A stretch of 64,000 nt of DNA from assembly GCA_039954875.1 (NCBI GenBank), contig CP157202.1, forward strand, positions 1,531,117 to 1,595,116, read 5' to 3'. The notes under the pieces were generated by a model that had not been told where the DNA came from, did not search any database, and was given only the letters and a program-made list of their open reading frames with translations. Shown here piece after piece: positions 17,066 to 26,748 of this stretch. Each line of letters begins with the position of its first letter. Within the stretch, counting starts at the first letter, position 1. Made by a program: the position numbers and the translations under genes. Source of the stretch: G039954875 sp039954875 (GTDB lineage: Bacteria; Bacteroidota; Bacteroidia; Flavobacteriales; Blattabacteriaceae).

Positions 17066-18433
17066 TTACCACCATATCTCCATTTGTGCACCAAAGGTAA
17101 AACCATCGGTATGATTGGCATAAGGTGTATTGCCTACGAGTCCTTTCATGTTTTTATCCCAAAAGGCATAGGTGACAAATGGGCGTATCACTGGACGAGA
17201 CCAATAACCGTAATTCCATGAGATTTGCGGTGAGAAGGTGATCTTAGTTAGCCAGCCAGTCACGTGGTGCATATTGGTGATGGTTTTATTGTCTACGTAG
17301 TCGGTTCCCACTTCTAAGGCCAGATTTAGGTGTTTGTGTAGGTAATAAAGATATCTAAAGCCTGTACTGAACCATTGTACATTGTTTCCTACGGCTAATT
17401 TGTCCCCAGTAAGGTGGTTGTAGGGCGTTACACCTTGATTTTCGATGTGATATATCAGATTACCTTCTAAGGAAAATCGTTTGTCGTATTCGACGAATAC
17501 GTTGTTATTGATTTCAAATGAATAGGCTTTATCTAGGTTGTACCCGATGTCGTATTGATTTGATAGTTCATTTTCCCTATTGGGAATACCTGAACATGTT
17601 TCTCGATGTGTTATGGAAGTCCCTTTTCTGTATAATACGGCAAAAGTGTTGTTGACTTTTCCACCGAAAAGGTCTTTTTGCTCATGCCAGAGGCCTAAGC
17701 CAAATCTATTTTTCGAGCTGAATCCCAAATCTTTTCTCGCTGCTCTCACAGAATAGTCGACGACAAAATTGAGTATCCCGCCCTTGTTGACAGGGATATC
17801 TACCCAACGTGCATCTAATTTGTAGCTGTCTAGAGTACCCTCTTTAACTGGGTCAATGTTAGGATTGAAGGTCTTTACTTTCGGGTCTTCGTATTTGAAT
17901 AGAACGATCTTTATGTCATCTGCTTTGTCTTTCCCCCTAAGGCCTTCCACCCCTATAGCGCCTTGTGCTTGAGAGTCGGGGTTGAGCCACCAGTGGTCTA
18001 ATATTTGTACTGATTTTCTATAGTAATATCGCCTCCCTAACCATACGTCGATGTTTTTGTATAGGTTGTTCATTTTGACGTAAAGTTGGTTGATGTTATT
18101 TATGGTAAATTGGCTAGCCTTTATGAAGTCTGAGTAGCCGGCGCCCATATATACGAACTCAAAGGATGTGCCTTTTTCACGATCCAGCATGTACTCATAA
18201 CCCAGCTGGTATTCCAAATAGTTGTTTGCTTCGTTCCCCAGGCGATATTTGGACTGAGCGCCAGGGGCTTTAAAATCTACTTGATTTGCTCCGCCTTGGC
18301 TCCAGCCAAGGCCTGTTCTCGTATATCCACCGAATCGGAAGGTGTGTTTATCTATAGTGATTTGTTGGGCTTGTGTGTGATAAGACGATCCTATAAATAG
18401 GATCGTCGCTGTAAGGTATGAAAAAAATTTCAT
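17066..18433 (-). CDS. LamB-type (maltoporin family) outer-membrane porin
   Basis: A 455-residue outer-membrane beta-barrel predicted to let sugars diffuse into the periplasm. The ATG at 18433 gives a signal peptide (MKFFSYLTATILFIGSSYHTQAQQ); a longer frame to 18472 adds an unlikely basic tail. The mature N-terminus FRFGGYTRTGLGWSQGG, then KYRLGNEANNYLEYQLGYE, VWLGRRYYYRKSVQILDHWW and the terminal aromatic strand ending QMEIWW follow the LamB pattern. Alternating hydrophobic/polar strands and aromatic girdle residues are evident throughout. No SusC/SusD or sugar-uptake genes accompany it. The exact sugar cannot be told from the sequence. Confidence 0.85.
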   Translation of the reverse strand: MKFFSYLTATILFIGSSYHTQAQQITIDKHTFRFGGYTRTGLGWSQGGANQVDFKAPGAQSKYRLGNEANNYLEYQLGYEYMLDREKGTSFEFVYMGAGYSDFIKASQFTINNINQLYVKMNNLYKNIDVWLGRRYYYRKSVQILDHWWLNPDSQAQGAIGVEGLRGKDKADDIKIVLFKYEDPKVKTFNPNIDPVKEGTLDSYKLDARWVDIPVNKGGILNFVVDYSVRAARKDLGFSSKNRFGLGLWHEQKDLFGGKVNNTFAVLYRKGTSITHRETCSGIPNRENELSNQYDIGYNLDKAYSFEINNNVFVEYDKRFSLEGNLIYHIENQGVTPYNHLTGDKLAVGNNVQWFSTGFRYLYYLHKHLNLALEVGTDYVDNKTITNMHHVTGWLTKITFSPQISWNYGYWSRPVIRPFVTYAFWDKNMKGLVGNTPYANHTDGFTFGAQMEIWW

Positions 18434-18684
18434 GGCTTTTTTTCTCTGCAAGGTATAGTTTTTTTTATGCACTCACAATTTTTTAATAGGATACTTATAA
18501 AAATTTTCTTTCTTGATGTTGGCTTTGTAATAATCAAGGGTTAGGTGTATATGACTAATTGCAATCACAGGTGATTTTTTGAGATGAAATCACGTTAGGA
18601 GCATATTAAAAGTATTTTTTACATTCCTTAGCGCTAGCCAGTTGGTTATATGGGGGTAATAAAGTAATATATCTTTAATTGTAC

Positions 18685-19465
18685 TGAGCACGATCATTTT
18701 AGTTGGAGATTATTTAGCAGGTTTTTTCGGTTCTTTGACCGGTTTGGGTGTGGGGTAGTGATCATTTCCTTGCTCACTTTATTATTGAAAGTAGATATCC
18801 ATTATGCGATAGAGTCTTCTTTGATATCCGTCAGTGCCACTTCGTTGGGATCGGTAGCAGCTTATATCAAGGAGAGGGATCATTAACATTCGTTTGGGCA
18901 TGTTTTTGGAAAATCGCTACGACTTTGGGTGCTATTATCGGTGCACTGATCGCTCTTTATTTTTATACGAGTGATATCGTTGTGCTCTTCGGTATTCTGT
19001 TGATCTTTTCGGTGTTGATGTCTTTGAAAAAAGAGAGCAATTGAGCATTTTGATCAAATAGAAAATCTATGGGCCTAACGGCTCAAGCTTAATAGTGATT
19101 ATTCCACACCGGAGGGAGTAAGACTGTACAAGATCAGCCATGTCGGAGGTGGATTTGGTATGATGACCTTTACCGGCATCTTCTCGGGGTTTTTGGGCAT
19201 GGGTTCGGTAGCTTTGAAAGCCATAGGTATGGATGGGCATGATGAGGATACCTTTTTTAAAGTCTCTATAACTATGAGTAACTTTATGATTGGAGTTACT
19301 GTGGTAGTTAGTGCTGTGATCTATTTTCATCGTGGTTATATCGTCCCGGTTTTGTCGGCTCATGTAGTTGGTCGTCGTGTTGGTTAGGCTTTCACCGGAT
19401 CGAGAATATTTATCGGAGCCGTCCTAAGTATTTTAGTGTAGTTCTTGCCGTAGTCGTCATTTCCC
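18685..19465 (+). pseudogene. Decayed TauE/SafE family membrane exporter
   Basis: TauE/SafE proteins are eight-helix transporters for sulfite or organic anions. Fragments in the plus strand read LLTLLLKVDIHYAIESSLISV, then SATSLGSVAAYIKERDH, then in another frame FWKIATTLGAIIGALIALYF and LFGILLIFSVLMSLKKES, then after a gap GVILG-type and GGGFGMMTFTGIFSGFLG, MGSVALKAIGMDG, FKVSITMSNFMIGVTVVVSA and YFHRGYI. The order and spacing match the two-fold repeat of the family. At least three frameshifts/stops disrupt it. About 200 bases after it, up to the actF stop, I see nothing convincing. Confidence 0.85.
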
Positions 19466-19694
19466 TAGTGATTTAAATGATTTACAATAATTTTACCGGT
19501 AGGATATGAGTAGATAAAAAATCTAAATATTTTTTAAGTATAAGGATATAAATACTTTGATCAGTCTAATCTTGCGGGGGATATTGCTCCTGATTTTATT
19601 GATCATTTTTGGCGAATGGGCCGAAGGCTTGTGATTCATCCCCTGCTTTTTTTATTTTTATAGTAAAGGCATGTGGTGGTTTTTAAAATTTCTT

Positions 19695-21020
19695 TTAAAA
19701 AAGATATTTATAGATCTTGCTTTCGTGGAAGAATTGATTGCCTTTGGCTTCGAGTACCAATTTGCTGAGCGCTCTGGTCACGATAAAGAGAAATAAACCG
19801 CTCATGAGCAATAATGCTCCGATCTCTGCTGTGCCGAATCTATAAAAGCCGCCTACACTTCCAGGCATGACCATATTGTATACATCGATGTAGTGCCCGA
19901 TAAGGATGATACAACCGAAGGTGATAACTACTTTTGGCTTTCTCTTGACGTTGCTACCGATCAATCCCAGTAGAGGGAGTACCAGGTTAGGGATGAGCAT
20001 CCAGAAATGGATGTTGTTGTACTGCCCTGCCCTGTCCATGAAATAGGCGATTTCTTCGGGTATGTTTCCGTACCAATACAAAAGGAATTGTGCAAACCAG
20101 AGGTAAGTCCACAATAAACTGGTGGCAAACATGTATTTAGCCAAGTCGTGGAGATGGTTGTCGTTGAAGTGTGGGAGGAAATCCTGATTTTTTAAATAAA
20201 GAGCCGTCAAAGTAATAGTGGTAATACCAGTGACTAGGTAAGTTCCCAAGACATACCAACCGAACAGCGTACTGAACCAGTGCGGATCTAAAGACATGAT
20301 CCAATCCCAACCCATGATCATCGATGTCAGGGCAAAGAAGGCGATGAAACCTACGGCCACATCATGGAGCTTATGGTGATCTTTCACATTATGTGTTTGA
20401 TCCATTTTTTTTGAAAGACGTTTCATACAACAGAGGAAGAAAGTCCATCCTACCAGATAGATTATGCTCCTTGTGATATAAAAAGGAGTGTTTAAAAAAG
20501 GCTCTTTTTTGGCGATGAGGTCATCGTAATTCGGTGAACTAGGATCGTTTAGAGAGGGATCCATCCAATGAAACATATGTACCACACTCAAAACGTTTAA
20601 AATCAGTATTATAAGTACTATGATTCCTCCATAAGGTAAGAATGAAGCAATACCTTCCATGACTCGGATGACTATAACAGCCCACCCAGCCTGTGTGACG
20701 TGCTGTATCGCTAGGAAAAACAATACTCCCAACGAAAGACCTGTGAAGTAGAAAGCCGCTGTGTACAAAGCAGACCAAGGCCGATTGTGTGCTTGGTTGA
20801 GTAAATGCTTAGCGTGTTCAGCTTGCTGTTCTTGGTTCTCTTTGGAGTGTCCGGTAGAGGTTTGCTCTTCTCCGAATCGGTTTGGATGTGCTTGAACAAA
20901 TTTCTCAACCTCGTATGCCGTCGTTGATAGTCCTTGGTAAAATCCAAAAGTCAAAAGGACGGCACCTATGAGCATCAAGATATATGAAATTTTTTTCAAT
21001 GTAGGTGAGGGCTGGTACAT
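19695..21020 (-). CDS. actF: Alternative complex III, quinone-binding membrane subunit ActF
   Basis: ActF is the second large NrfD/PsrC-like membrane subunit of alternative complex III (quinol:cytochrome c oxidoreductase). The 441-residue protein has about ten membrane segments, beginning SYILMLIGAVLLTFGFYQG. It includes GWDWIMSLDPHWFSTLFGWY, where the histidine/aspartate-rich helix ends resemble quinol-binding positions of the family, and FLLYWYGNIPEE. It is the last gene of the operon, 22 bases after actE. In many Bacteroidota cytochrome oxidase genes follow directly; here a dead TauE/SafE gene lies convergently downstream instead. Confidence 0.93.
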   Translation of the reverse strand: MYQPSPTLKKISYILMLIGAVLLTFGFYQGLSTTAYEVEKFVQAHPNRFGEEQTSTGHSKENQEQQAEHAKHLLNQAHNRPWSALYTAAFYFTGLSLGVLFFLAIQHVTQAGWAVIVIRVMEGIASFLPYGGIIVLIILILNVLSVVHMFHWMDPSLNDPSSPNYDDLIAKKEPFLNTPFYITRSIIYLVGWTFFLCCMKRLSKKMDQTHNVKDHHKLHDVAVGFIAFFALTSMIMGWDWIMSLDPHWFSTLFGWYVLGTYLVTGITTITLTALYLKNQDFLPHFNDNHLHDLAKYMFATSLLWTYLWFAQFLLYWYGNIPEEIAYFMDRAGQYNNIHFWMLIPNLVLPLLGLIGSNVKRKPKVVITFGCIILIGHYIDVYNMVMPGSVGGFYRFGTAEIGALLLMSGLFLFIVTRALSKLVLEAKGNQFFHESKIYKYLF

Positions 21021-21042
21021 GGCGTTCAGTTCTTATTAAAGA

Positions 21043-21642
21043 TTATTGATTTTTCAGTTGCATGACATATTCGGCCACTTTCCATTGGTCTACAGGGATA
21101 AGTTGTGAGGCATAGGATCCCATATTGTTCCTACCGTATATAATTACGTGATATATGCTGCCGATGGTGATGTCACGATCTTTGTAATTAGGCACACCTA
21201 AAATCTTTTCGTTTTTAACTAAGATGCCCTGTCCATCTCCATTTTTTCCATGACACACGGCGCAATTGATCATGTACATCGCTTTGCCCCTCTCTAGGTT
21301 GGATGTTGCCTTACGTTGATCCAAAGGAGAGGCGGTGATATTTTTAGAAGCATCGTAGCCTTTGTTGGAGTTGGGAAGGGCATAAGGCAAGAGGCCGTCT
21401 TCATTCCTGGGCACCGTACCTGCTACCGGATGAAGTGAGGTCCATCCCTTTTTGAAGAAAGGGATTTGGTTGCTTCGCTCGGTGTAAGGCCGCACAGGGT
21501 CTGCATAAGGTTCGTAGGCTTCCGAATAATACATGTCTGGCATATAGACCCTTTTGAGTTCAGACTTATCATTTAAGCAGGAGCTGATTAGGTATCCCAA
21601 GATGAGGATCGAGAGTTGGTCTATGTAGCGCAGTATTTTCAT
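21043..21642 (-). CDS. actE: Alternative complex III, monoheme cytochrome c lipoprotein ActE
   Basis: A 199-residue periplasmic-side cytochrome c subunit. The N-terminus (LILGYLISSCLND) has a lipobox-like ISSC, so it should be lipid-anchored and need LspA for maturation. The single heme motif is CAVCH in YMINCAVCHGKNGDGQG, and the likely axial methionine is in NNMGSYA. The segment VYMPDMYYSEAYEPYADP is characteristic of ACIII ActE. It overlaps the end of actD by four bases (ATGA), consistent with translational coupling. It passes electrons from the complex to the terminal oxidase or a soluble cytochrome. Confidence 0.92.
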   Translation of the reverse strand: MKILRYIDQLSILILGYLISSCLNDKSELKRVYMPDMYYSEAYEPYADPVRPYTERSNQIPFFKKGWTSLHPVAGTVPRNEDGLLPYALPNSNKGYDASKNITASPLDQRKATSNLERGKAMYMINCAVCHGKNGDGQGILVKNEKILGVPNYKDRDITIGSIYHVIIYGRNNMGSYASQLIPVDQWKVAEYVMQLKNQ

Positions 21643-22175
21643 GAGGCAAGCTCTTTTATAGTGATTTCCATGGCGCCACTTTTCTTTAAGGAACTGATCA
21701 GATCATCGGTGTTTTGTTCGGTACGGAGCTCAATCAGGAATTTATCATCGGTGGTTCTCGGATCAGGATTTTGAGGCTGTGCACTCGGGAATAGCCTACA
21801 ACGGATTAGATAGGTGATACACATAAAGTGAGCAGCACAGAATATGGTGAGTTCAAATATAATGGGCACAAAAGCCGGCATATTCATATACCAGGCAAAG
21901 GCAGGCTTACCGCCAATATCTTGCGGCCAGTCGTGGTTCATCGTATACCAGGTGAGCGCGGTAGCTAATGTGGTGCCGAAGAGGCCATAGGCGAAAGCAA
22001 GCTTAGAGATACGGGTTTCCTTCAAGCCTAAAGCCTTATCCAGGCCATGTACAGGGAATGGAATGTAGATTTCATGGATTTTTATACCCTTGTTCTGCAG
22101 GGATTTTATTCCTTCGAGAAGCACGTCATCATCATCGTATATTCCGTAGACAATTTTAGTGGTGGCCTTGCTCAT
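21639..22175 (-). CDS. actD: Alternative complex III, membrane subunit ActD (DUF3341)
   Basis: ActD is a small integral subunit with two membrane helices, of unknown individual role in ACIII. The N-terminal part (KIVYGIYDDDDVLLEGIKSLQNKGIKIHEIYIPFPVHGLDKALG) is the hallmark of DUF3341. The helices are around residues 58-80 and 92-125 (AFVPIIFELTIFCAAHFMCIT). It overlaps the 3' end of actC by 20 bases and actE by four bases. Intact and of normal length (178 residues). Confidence 0.93.
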   Translation of the reverse strand: MSKATTKIVYGIYDDDDVLLEGIKSLQNKGIKIHEIYIPFPVHGLDKALGLKETRISKLAFAYGLFGTTLATALTWYTMNHDWPQDIGGKPAFAWYMNMPAFVPIIFELTIFCAAHFMCITYLIRCRLFPSAQPQNPDPRTTDDKFLIELRTEQNTDDLISSLKKSGAMEITIKELAS

Positions 22176-23556
22176 CTCTCAATTTTTTATGTTTTTCACT
22201 TGATGATTTCAATATGGTTTTTAGCTCTGCCTGTGCGATCACTGGAAAAGTTCGTGCGTACAGAAGGTACAACACGAAAAAAAATCCATTGGTCCCTATG
22301 AATATACCTATGTCTACAAAAGAAGGTAAGAAACCCGTCCAAGAAGAAGGCAAGTAATCATGGCTAAGATTTAGTACGATAATATCAAAACGCTCAAACC
22401 ACATTCCGATATTTATGAAGATCGAAATGACGTAAGACCAAAAAAAACTCCGACGCACTGGCTTGAACCATAAAGCTTGAGGAATCAATACATTGCAGAT
22501 GATCAATGCCCAGAAAGCCCACCAAAAGGGTCCCGTAGCAGCGCCTGGCGAAAAATAGGTGAAATCTTCAAAAGGACTACCCGAATACCAGGCCAGGATG
22601 AATTCTGAGATGTAAGCCACAGCAACCATGCCTCCGGTGACTACGATCACGATATTCATGTATTCGATATGTTTTCGGGTGATGTAGTCTTCCAGGTGTA
22701 ATACCTTGCGCGCTATACCCAAGAGCGTTTGTACCATGGCAAAACCCGAAAAGATTGCTCCAGCGACGAAATAGGGCGGGAATATTGTGCTGTGCCAACC
22801 CTTGATCACTGAAGTAGCAAAGTCAAAAGATACGATGGTATGCACCGAAAAGACCAGCGGTGTACACAGACCAGCGAGAACCAGCGAAATCTCTTCAAAC
22901 CGTTGCCAATGTTTGGCTTTTCCGCCCCAACCGAAGCTCAATATGCTATAGATTTTCTTTTGAATAGGCTTAGTAGCGCGATCACGGATCATTGCAAAAT
23001 CCGGAATTAGTCCCATAAACCAAAATACCGTAGACACAGAAAAGTATGTACTTATGGCGAATACGTCCCATAAGAGCGGAGAATTGAAATTGGGCCACAG
23101 CGTACCGAATTGGTTCGGTATTGGCAGCACCCAGTAAGCATCCCAAGGCCTACCCATATGGATGATGGGGAATAAGCCGGCTTGTACCACAGCAAAGATT
23201 GTCATGGCCTCAGCCGAGCGGTTAATCGATAGGCGCCATTTTTGGCGAAATAGGAGTAATACGGCTGAGATTAGCGTGCCGGCATGACCGATCCCTACCC
23301 ACCATACGAAATTGGTAATGTCCCAAGCCCAGTTGACTGTGCGGTTCAGACCCCAGACTCCGATACCTGTCCCTATGGTGTAGAAAATACAGCCCACACC
23401 CCAGACCAATGCAGAGAGCGCGATGAGGAAGGCTATCCACCACAGTTTACCAGCCTTGGTCTCTACCGGACGTGCGACATCTTTGGTGATGTCATGGTAA
23501 GTCTTGTCTCCTAAGATTAAGGCTTCTCGTATGGGGGCTTCATAATGATCAGACAT
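22156..23556 (-). CDS. actC: Alternative complex III, NrfD/PsrC-like membrane subunit ActC
   Basis: A 466-residue polytopic inner-membrane subunit that carries the quinol-oxidising site and possibly proton channels. The start MSDHYEAPIREALILGDKTY is typical of ActC. About ten helices follow, with GIGTGIGVWGLNRTVNWAWDITNFVWWVGIGHAGTLISAVL being the conserved NrfD core. The start codon at 23556 is 26 bases after actB; the 3' end overlaps actD. No damage is seen. Confidence 0.94.
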   Translation of the reverse strand: MSDHYEAPIREALILGDKTYHDITKDVARPVETKAGKLWWIAFLIALSALVWGVGCIFYTIGTGIGVWGLNRTVNWAWDITNFVWWVGIGHAGTLISAVLLLFRQKWRLSINRSAEAMTIFAVVQAGLFPIIHMGRPWDAYWVLPIPNQFGTLWPNFNSPLLWDVFAISTYFSVSTVFWFMGLIPDFAMIRDRATKPIQKKIYSILSFGWGGKAKHWQRFEEISLVLAGLCTPLVFSVHTIVSFDFATSVIKGWHSTIFPPYFVAGAIFSGFAMVQTLLGIARKVLHLEDYITRKHIEYMNIVIVVTGGMVAVAYISEFILAWYSGSPFEDFTYFSPGAATGPFWWAFWALIICNVLIPQALWFKPVRRSFFWSYVISIFINIGMWFERFDIIVLNLSHDYLPSSWTGFLPSFVDIGIFIGTNGFFFVLYLLYARTFPVIAQAELKTILKSSSEKHKKLRDEQGHH

Positions 23557-23582
23557 AACTTTCGATTATCATTTTTAAAAGA

Positions 23583-26500
23583 TTAAACCTTTTTCGAATT
23601 CTTGACCTTCACCTGATAAAACACGTTGGGCCGTGTACCGATGAAATCCAATAATTTATAACTTCTATCGTCTTTGAGCTTTTGGGCCACCTCGCTGCTT
23701 GCATCGTTGATGTCACCGAAGCTTATTGCGCTGGTAGGACAAGCCTTGGTACAAGCGGTTTGAAACTCTTCATCTTTGACCTTTCTTCCAGCCTTCTTGG
23801 CTTTCAATATCGTTGATTGTGTCATCTGAATGCACATAGAGCATTTTTCCATCACACCCCGAGTGCGGACTACCACATCGGGATTGAGTACCATGCGACC
23901 CAAGTCGTCGTTCATATTGAAGTCAAACTTGTCGTTTTCTACATAGTTAAACCAATTGAAACGGCGCACTTTGTAAGGACAGTTATTTGCACAATAGCGC
24001 GTACCGACACAACGGTTGTAGGCCATCATGTTTTGGCCTTGTTGCCCATGAGAGGTAGCTGCTACAGGGCAAACGGTTTCGCAAGGGGCATGGTTGCAAT
24101 GCTGACACATCACCGGTTGGAAGATCACCTGCGGATTGGCCTCGGGCTCGAGCAAATAAGTATACATTTCCGGTTCAGAAAATATGTTTTTTTCGGATAG
24201 ACCTTTTTCGGCCAAAGACTCGAAATTTTCTCCACTGGAATAATAACGATCGATACGTAGCCAATGCATATCGCGTGACTTACGAATCTCGTCTTTACCG
24301 ACAACCGGCACATTATTCTCGGCATGGCAGGCGATGATGCAGGCCCCGCATCCGGTACAGGAATTCAGATCTAACGACAGATTGAAATGATGCCCTTGTG
24401 TACGATCGCGTTCTTTCCAGAGTGTGACTTTGTCGGTAGGTAATTTTCCTTTGTATGTACCGAATTTTTCATCTTCGTTCCAAACTTCTTTGGGTTGGGT
24501 TAGAAAAGTCTCAAGATCTGTTTCCCGAGCGATAGAAGTCCTACCGACCATCGTGTGTTGTAGTTGGATACAAGCAAATTCGTGCGTCCCTTCAGCTTTT
24601 TCAATTTGGATGTCGAGTTGGATGAGGTTGAAATCTTTGTAAAGGGTATAGGCATTGATACCACCAGCTTGTCGTGCTATTTTACCTTTGGTGCGTCCAT
24701 ATCCTAGGGCTAGACCTATAGATCCGACGGCTTGCCCAGGCTGAATGTAGACGGGTAAGTTTTTGATCGTTATTCCTTGAGCGGTCAGATTGACTCGATG
24801 GCCATTCATTGCACCATCTCCAATGTGCCAATTTTCTATGCCAAGCTTTTTGGCGTCGGCCGAGGAGAGGGTGAGATAGTTGTCCCAAGTGGTGCGTGTG
24901 ATAGGATCGGGAAGTTCTTGCAACCAGGGATTGTTAGCTTGTGTGCCATCGCCGATACCGGTTTTAGTGTAGAGCTTAAGCTCGAAATCTTTTGTATTTT
25001 TAGGGCTTGTTAGGTGGTTTAGATATTCACTAGTATGGGCCTTAGCGATACTTTGAGAGTTACTTTCTCGGGTCTCTACTATTCCATGAAAGAGCGCCTT
25101 ATTGAAGGAGTCAATATTGGATTGGGGGATGATGTTTTGTTCCCAAAATTTTCTAAGGTAATCGTAATAATTCCTGATTTTACCATCGTATTTTTTGTAG
25201 CCTGAAGAGATATTGGCCAAGAGGTGCGATTCGTCATCTGGATGGTTTGTAATGTCCTTAGCCTCTCTACTTTGAATATTCTTCCAAATCAATAGGGAAT
25301 CTTGGAATTGCCGGGTATTGAATATCGGTTGGATGGTGGGTTGCATCAGGGTATACATGCCTGTGACCGGTTGAGAATCCCCCCAACTCTCGAGCCAGTG
25401 CGGGATAGGGGCCCATACCCCCATAGCTTCGGAGGTTTCATCCTCTTTCATAGAAAAGGATACGCTGAGCTCTAGTTTTTCTAGACTAGCCTTGAGTTCT
25501 TGGGCTTGGGGTAAGCTGTAGAGTGGGTTGACATGGTAAGCTAGGATAGCGCCGATATGTCCGTCTTTGAGGTCTTGGACAAATCGGTTGAATGCTTTGT
25601 CGTCACTCTCTTTGGTAAGAACAAATCTGTTGGTAGATAAGGCCAGACTTTGGATTTGCTTGTTGATTAACAGTGCCAGGGCATGTGCTTCTTTACTACC
25701 GTCAGCTAGGACGATGGCTTTGTGTCCCTTGGATTGGATCTCTGTAGCAATACTTTGAGCGATTTTGTCGTCGGATCGCCCATTGAACGCTTTATACACC
25801 TCGGCCAAGATCCTTTTTATTGCAGAGGGTCTGAGCGGGATACGTGTATCTGAATTGGCTCCAGAAAGCGTCATATTACTTTCGAGTTGGATGTGTCGTA
25901 GCATGCTGGGCCCAGGCTTTCTGCTTTGTATATAGGAATGTTCCAGGCTTTCCGCGCTCCAGCTTCCGAGAAAATCGGCGTCAAATGAGACGAGCAATTC
26001 GGTTTGAGATAGGTCATAGAGGGGTAAGGCACGAAAACCAAGGACTTCTTCGGCTGCATCTAGTGCTTGGGAATATGACAATGCATCGTAAGTGACCACT
26101 CTAGTGTTGGGGTAAGTTTGCGAAAAATCCCAAATCAATCTTTTAGTTGATGGGCTGGATAAAGATGAGGTGAGAATGACAATCTGTTTACCATCTTCCG
26201 TGATCTTTTTCAAGCGTTCGATCACGTAAGCATCTACTTCTTCCCAAGAGGTCTTTTTTCCTTGGATATGAGGGTTTTTCAGTCGCTCAGTGTCGTAAAG
26301 GGAGAGTAAAGAAGCTTGTATCCGTGCCGAGGTGGTATTGAAATATTTAGCTGTGGTATTGGGTTCGAGTTTGATCGGGCGGCCTTCTCGTGTTTTGACG
26401 AGTACACTGCCTAGATCAAAACCATCAAACATCGTAGAAGCGTAGTAAGTAGGAATACCCGGAGTGACCGAATTGGGTTTGGCCATATAAGGAATGGAAT

Positions 26501-26732
26501 GGATTAAAGGCCCATCACATGCTGCTAGGGTAGCTGCTGCTGTGCTGAAGCCCATCCACTTTAGAAAATCACGTCGCGAGGTGTTACCACTTTCAAGTTT
26601 CTTCTGATCGGATAGGAAGACCTCTACAGGGATCTGTTGGGTAAATTCCTTGCTCGCCAATTGATCTTTAAGTGTTTCGTCTTTTAATTCCGGAAGACCT
26701 CTCCAATATTTTCTTTTTGAATCAATGCTCAT
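23583..26732 (-). CDS. actB: Alternative complex III, iron-sulfur / molybdopterin-like subunit ActB
   Basis: ActB is a large periplasmic fusion of a molybdopterin-oxidoreductase-like domain (without the cofactor in studied ACIII) and a ferredoxin domain. The Tat-type leader appears at residues 49-75 (NTSRRDFLKWMGFSTAAATLAAC), embedded in the TAT-variant position typical of Bacteroidota. The C-terminal part holds four clusters' worth of cysteines: CTGCGACIIAC, CQHCNHAPCETVCP, CVGTRYCANNCP, and CSMC plus CTKACP. The 1049-residue length is normal. It follows actA after 16 bases. The frame is intact over 3.1 kb, strong evidence of continued selection in this decaying region. Confidence 0.95.
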   Translation of the reverse strand: MSIDSKRKYWRGLPELKDETLKDQLASKEFTQQIPVEVFLSDQKKLESGNTSRRDFLKWMGFSTAAATLAACDGPLIHSIPYMAKPNSVTPGIPTYYASTMFDGFDLGSVLVKTREGRPIKLEPNTTAKYFNTTSARIQASLLSLYDTERLKNPHIQGKKTSWEEVDAYVIERLKKITEDGKQIVILTSSLSSPSTKRLIWDFSQTYPNTRVVTYDALSYSQALDAAEEVLGFRALPLYDLSQTELLVSFDADFLGSWSAESLEHSYIQSRKPGPSMLRHIQLESNMTLSGANSDTRIPLRPSAIKRILAEVYKAFNGRSDDKIAQSIATEIQSKGHKAIVLADGSKEAHALALLINKQIQSLALSTNRFVLTKESDDKAFNRFVQDLKDGHIGAILAYHVNPLYSLPQAQELKASLEKLELSVSFSMKEDETSEAMGVWAPIPHWLESWGDSQPVTGMYTLMQPTIQPIFNTRQFQDSLLIWKNIQSREAKDITNHPDDESHLLANISSGYKKYDGKIRNYYDYLRKFWEQNIIPQSNIDSFNKALFHGIVETRESNSQSIAKAHTSEYLNHLTSPKNTKDFELKLYTKTGIGDGTQANNPWLQELPDPITRTTWDNYLTLSSADAKKLGIENWHIGDGAMNGHRVNLTAQGITIKNLPVYIQPGQAVGSIGLALGYGRTKGKIARQAGGINAYTLYKDFNLIQLDIQIEKAEGTHEFACIQLQHTMVGRTSIARETDLETFLTQPKEVWNEDEKFGTYKGKLPTDKVTLWKERDRTQGHHFNLSLDLNSCTGCGACIIACHAENNVPVVGKDEIRKSRDMHWLRIDRYYSSGENFESLAEKGLSEKNIFSEPEMYTYLLEPEANPQVIFQPVMCQHCNHAPCETVCPVAATSHGQQGQNMMAYNRCVGTRYCANNCPYKVRRFNWFNYVENDKFDFNMNDDLGRMVLNPDVVVRTRGVMEKCSMCIQMTQSTILKAKKAGRKVKDEEFQTACTKACPTSAISFGDINDASSEVAQKLKDDRSYKLLDFIGTRPNVFYQVKVKNSKKV

Positions 26733-26748
26733 GGGCTATAGACTATTA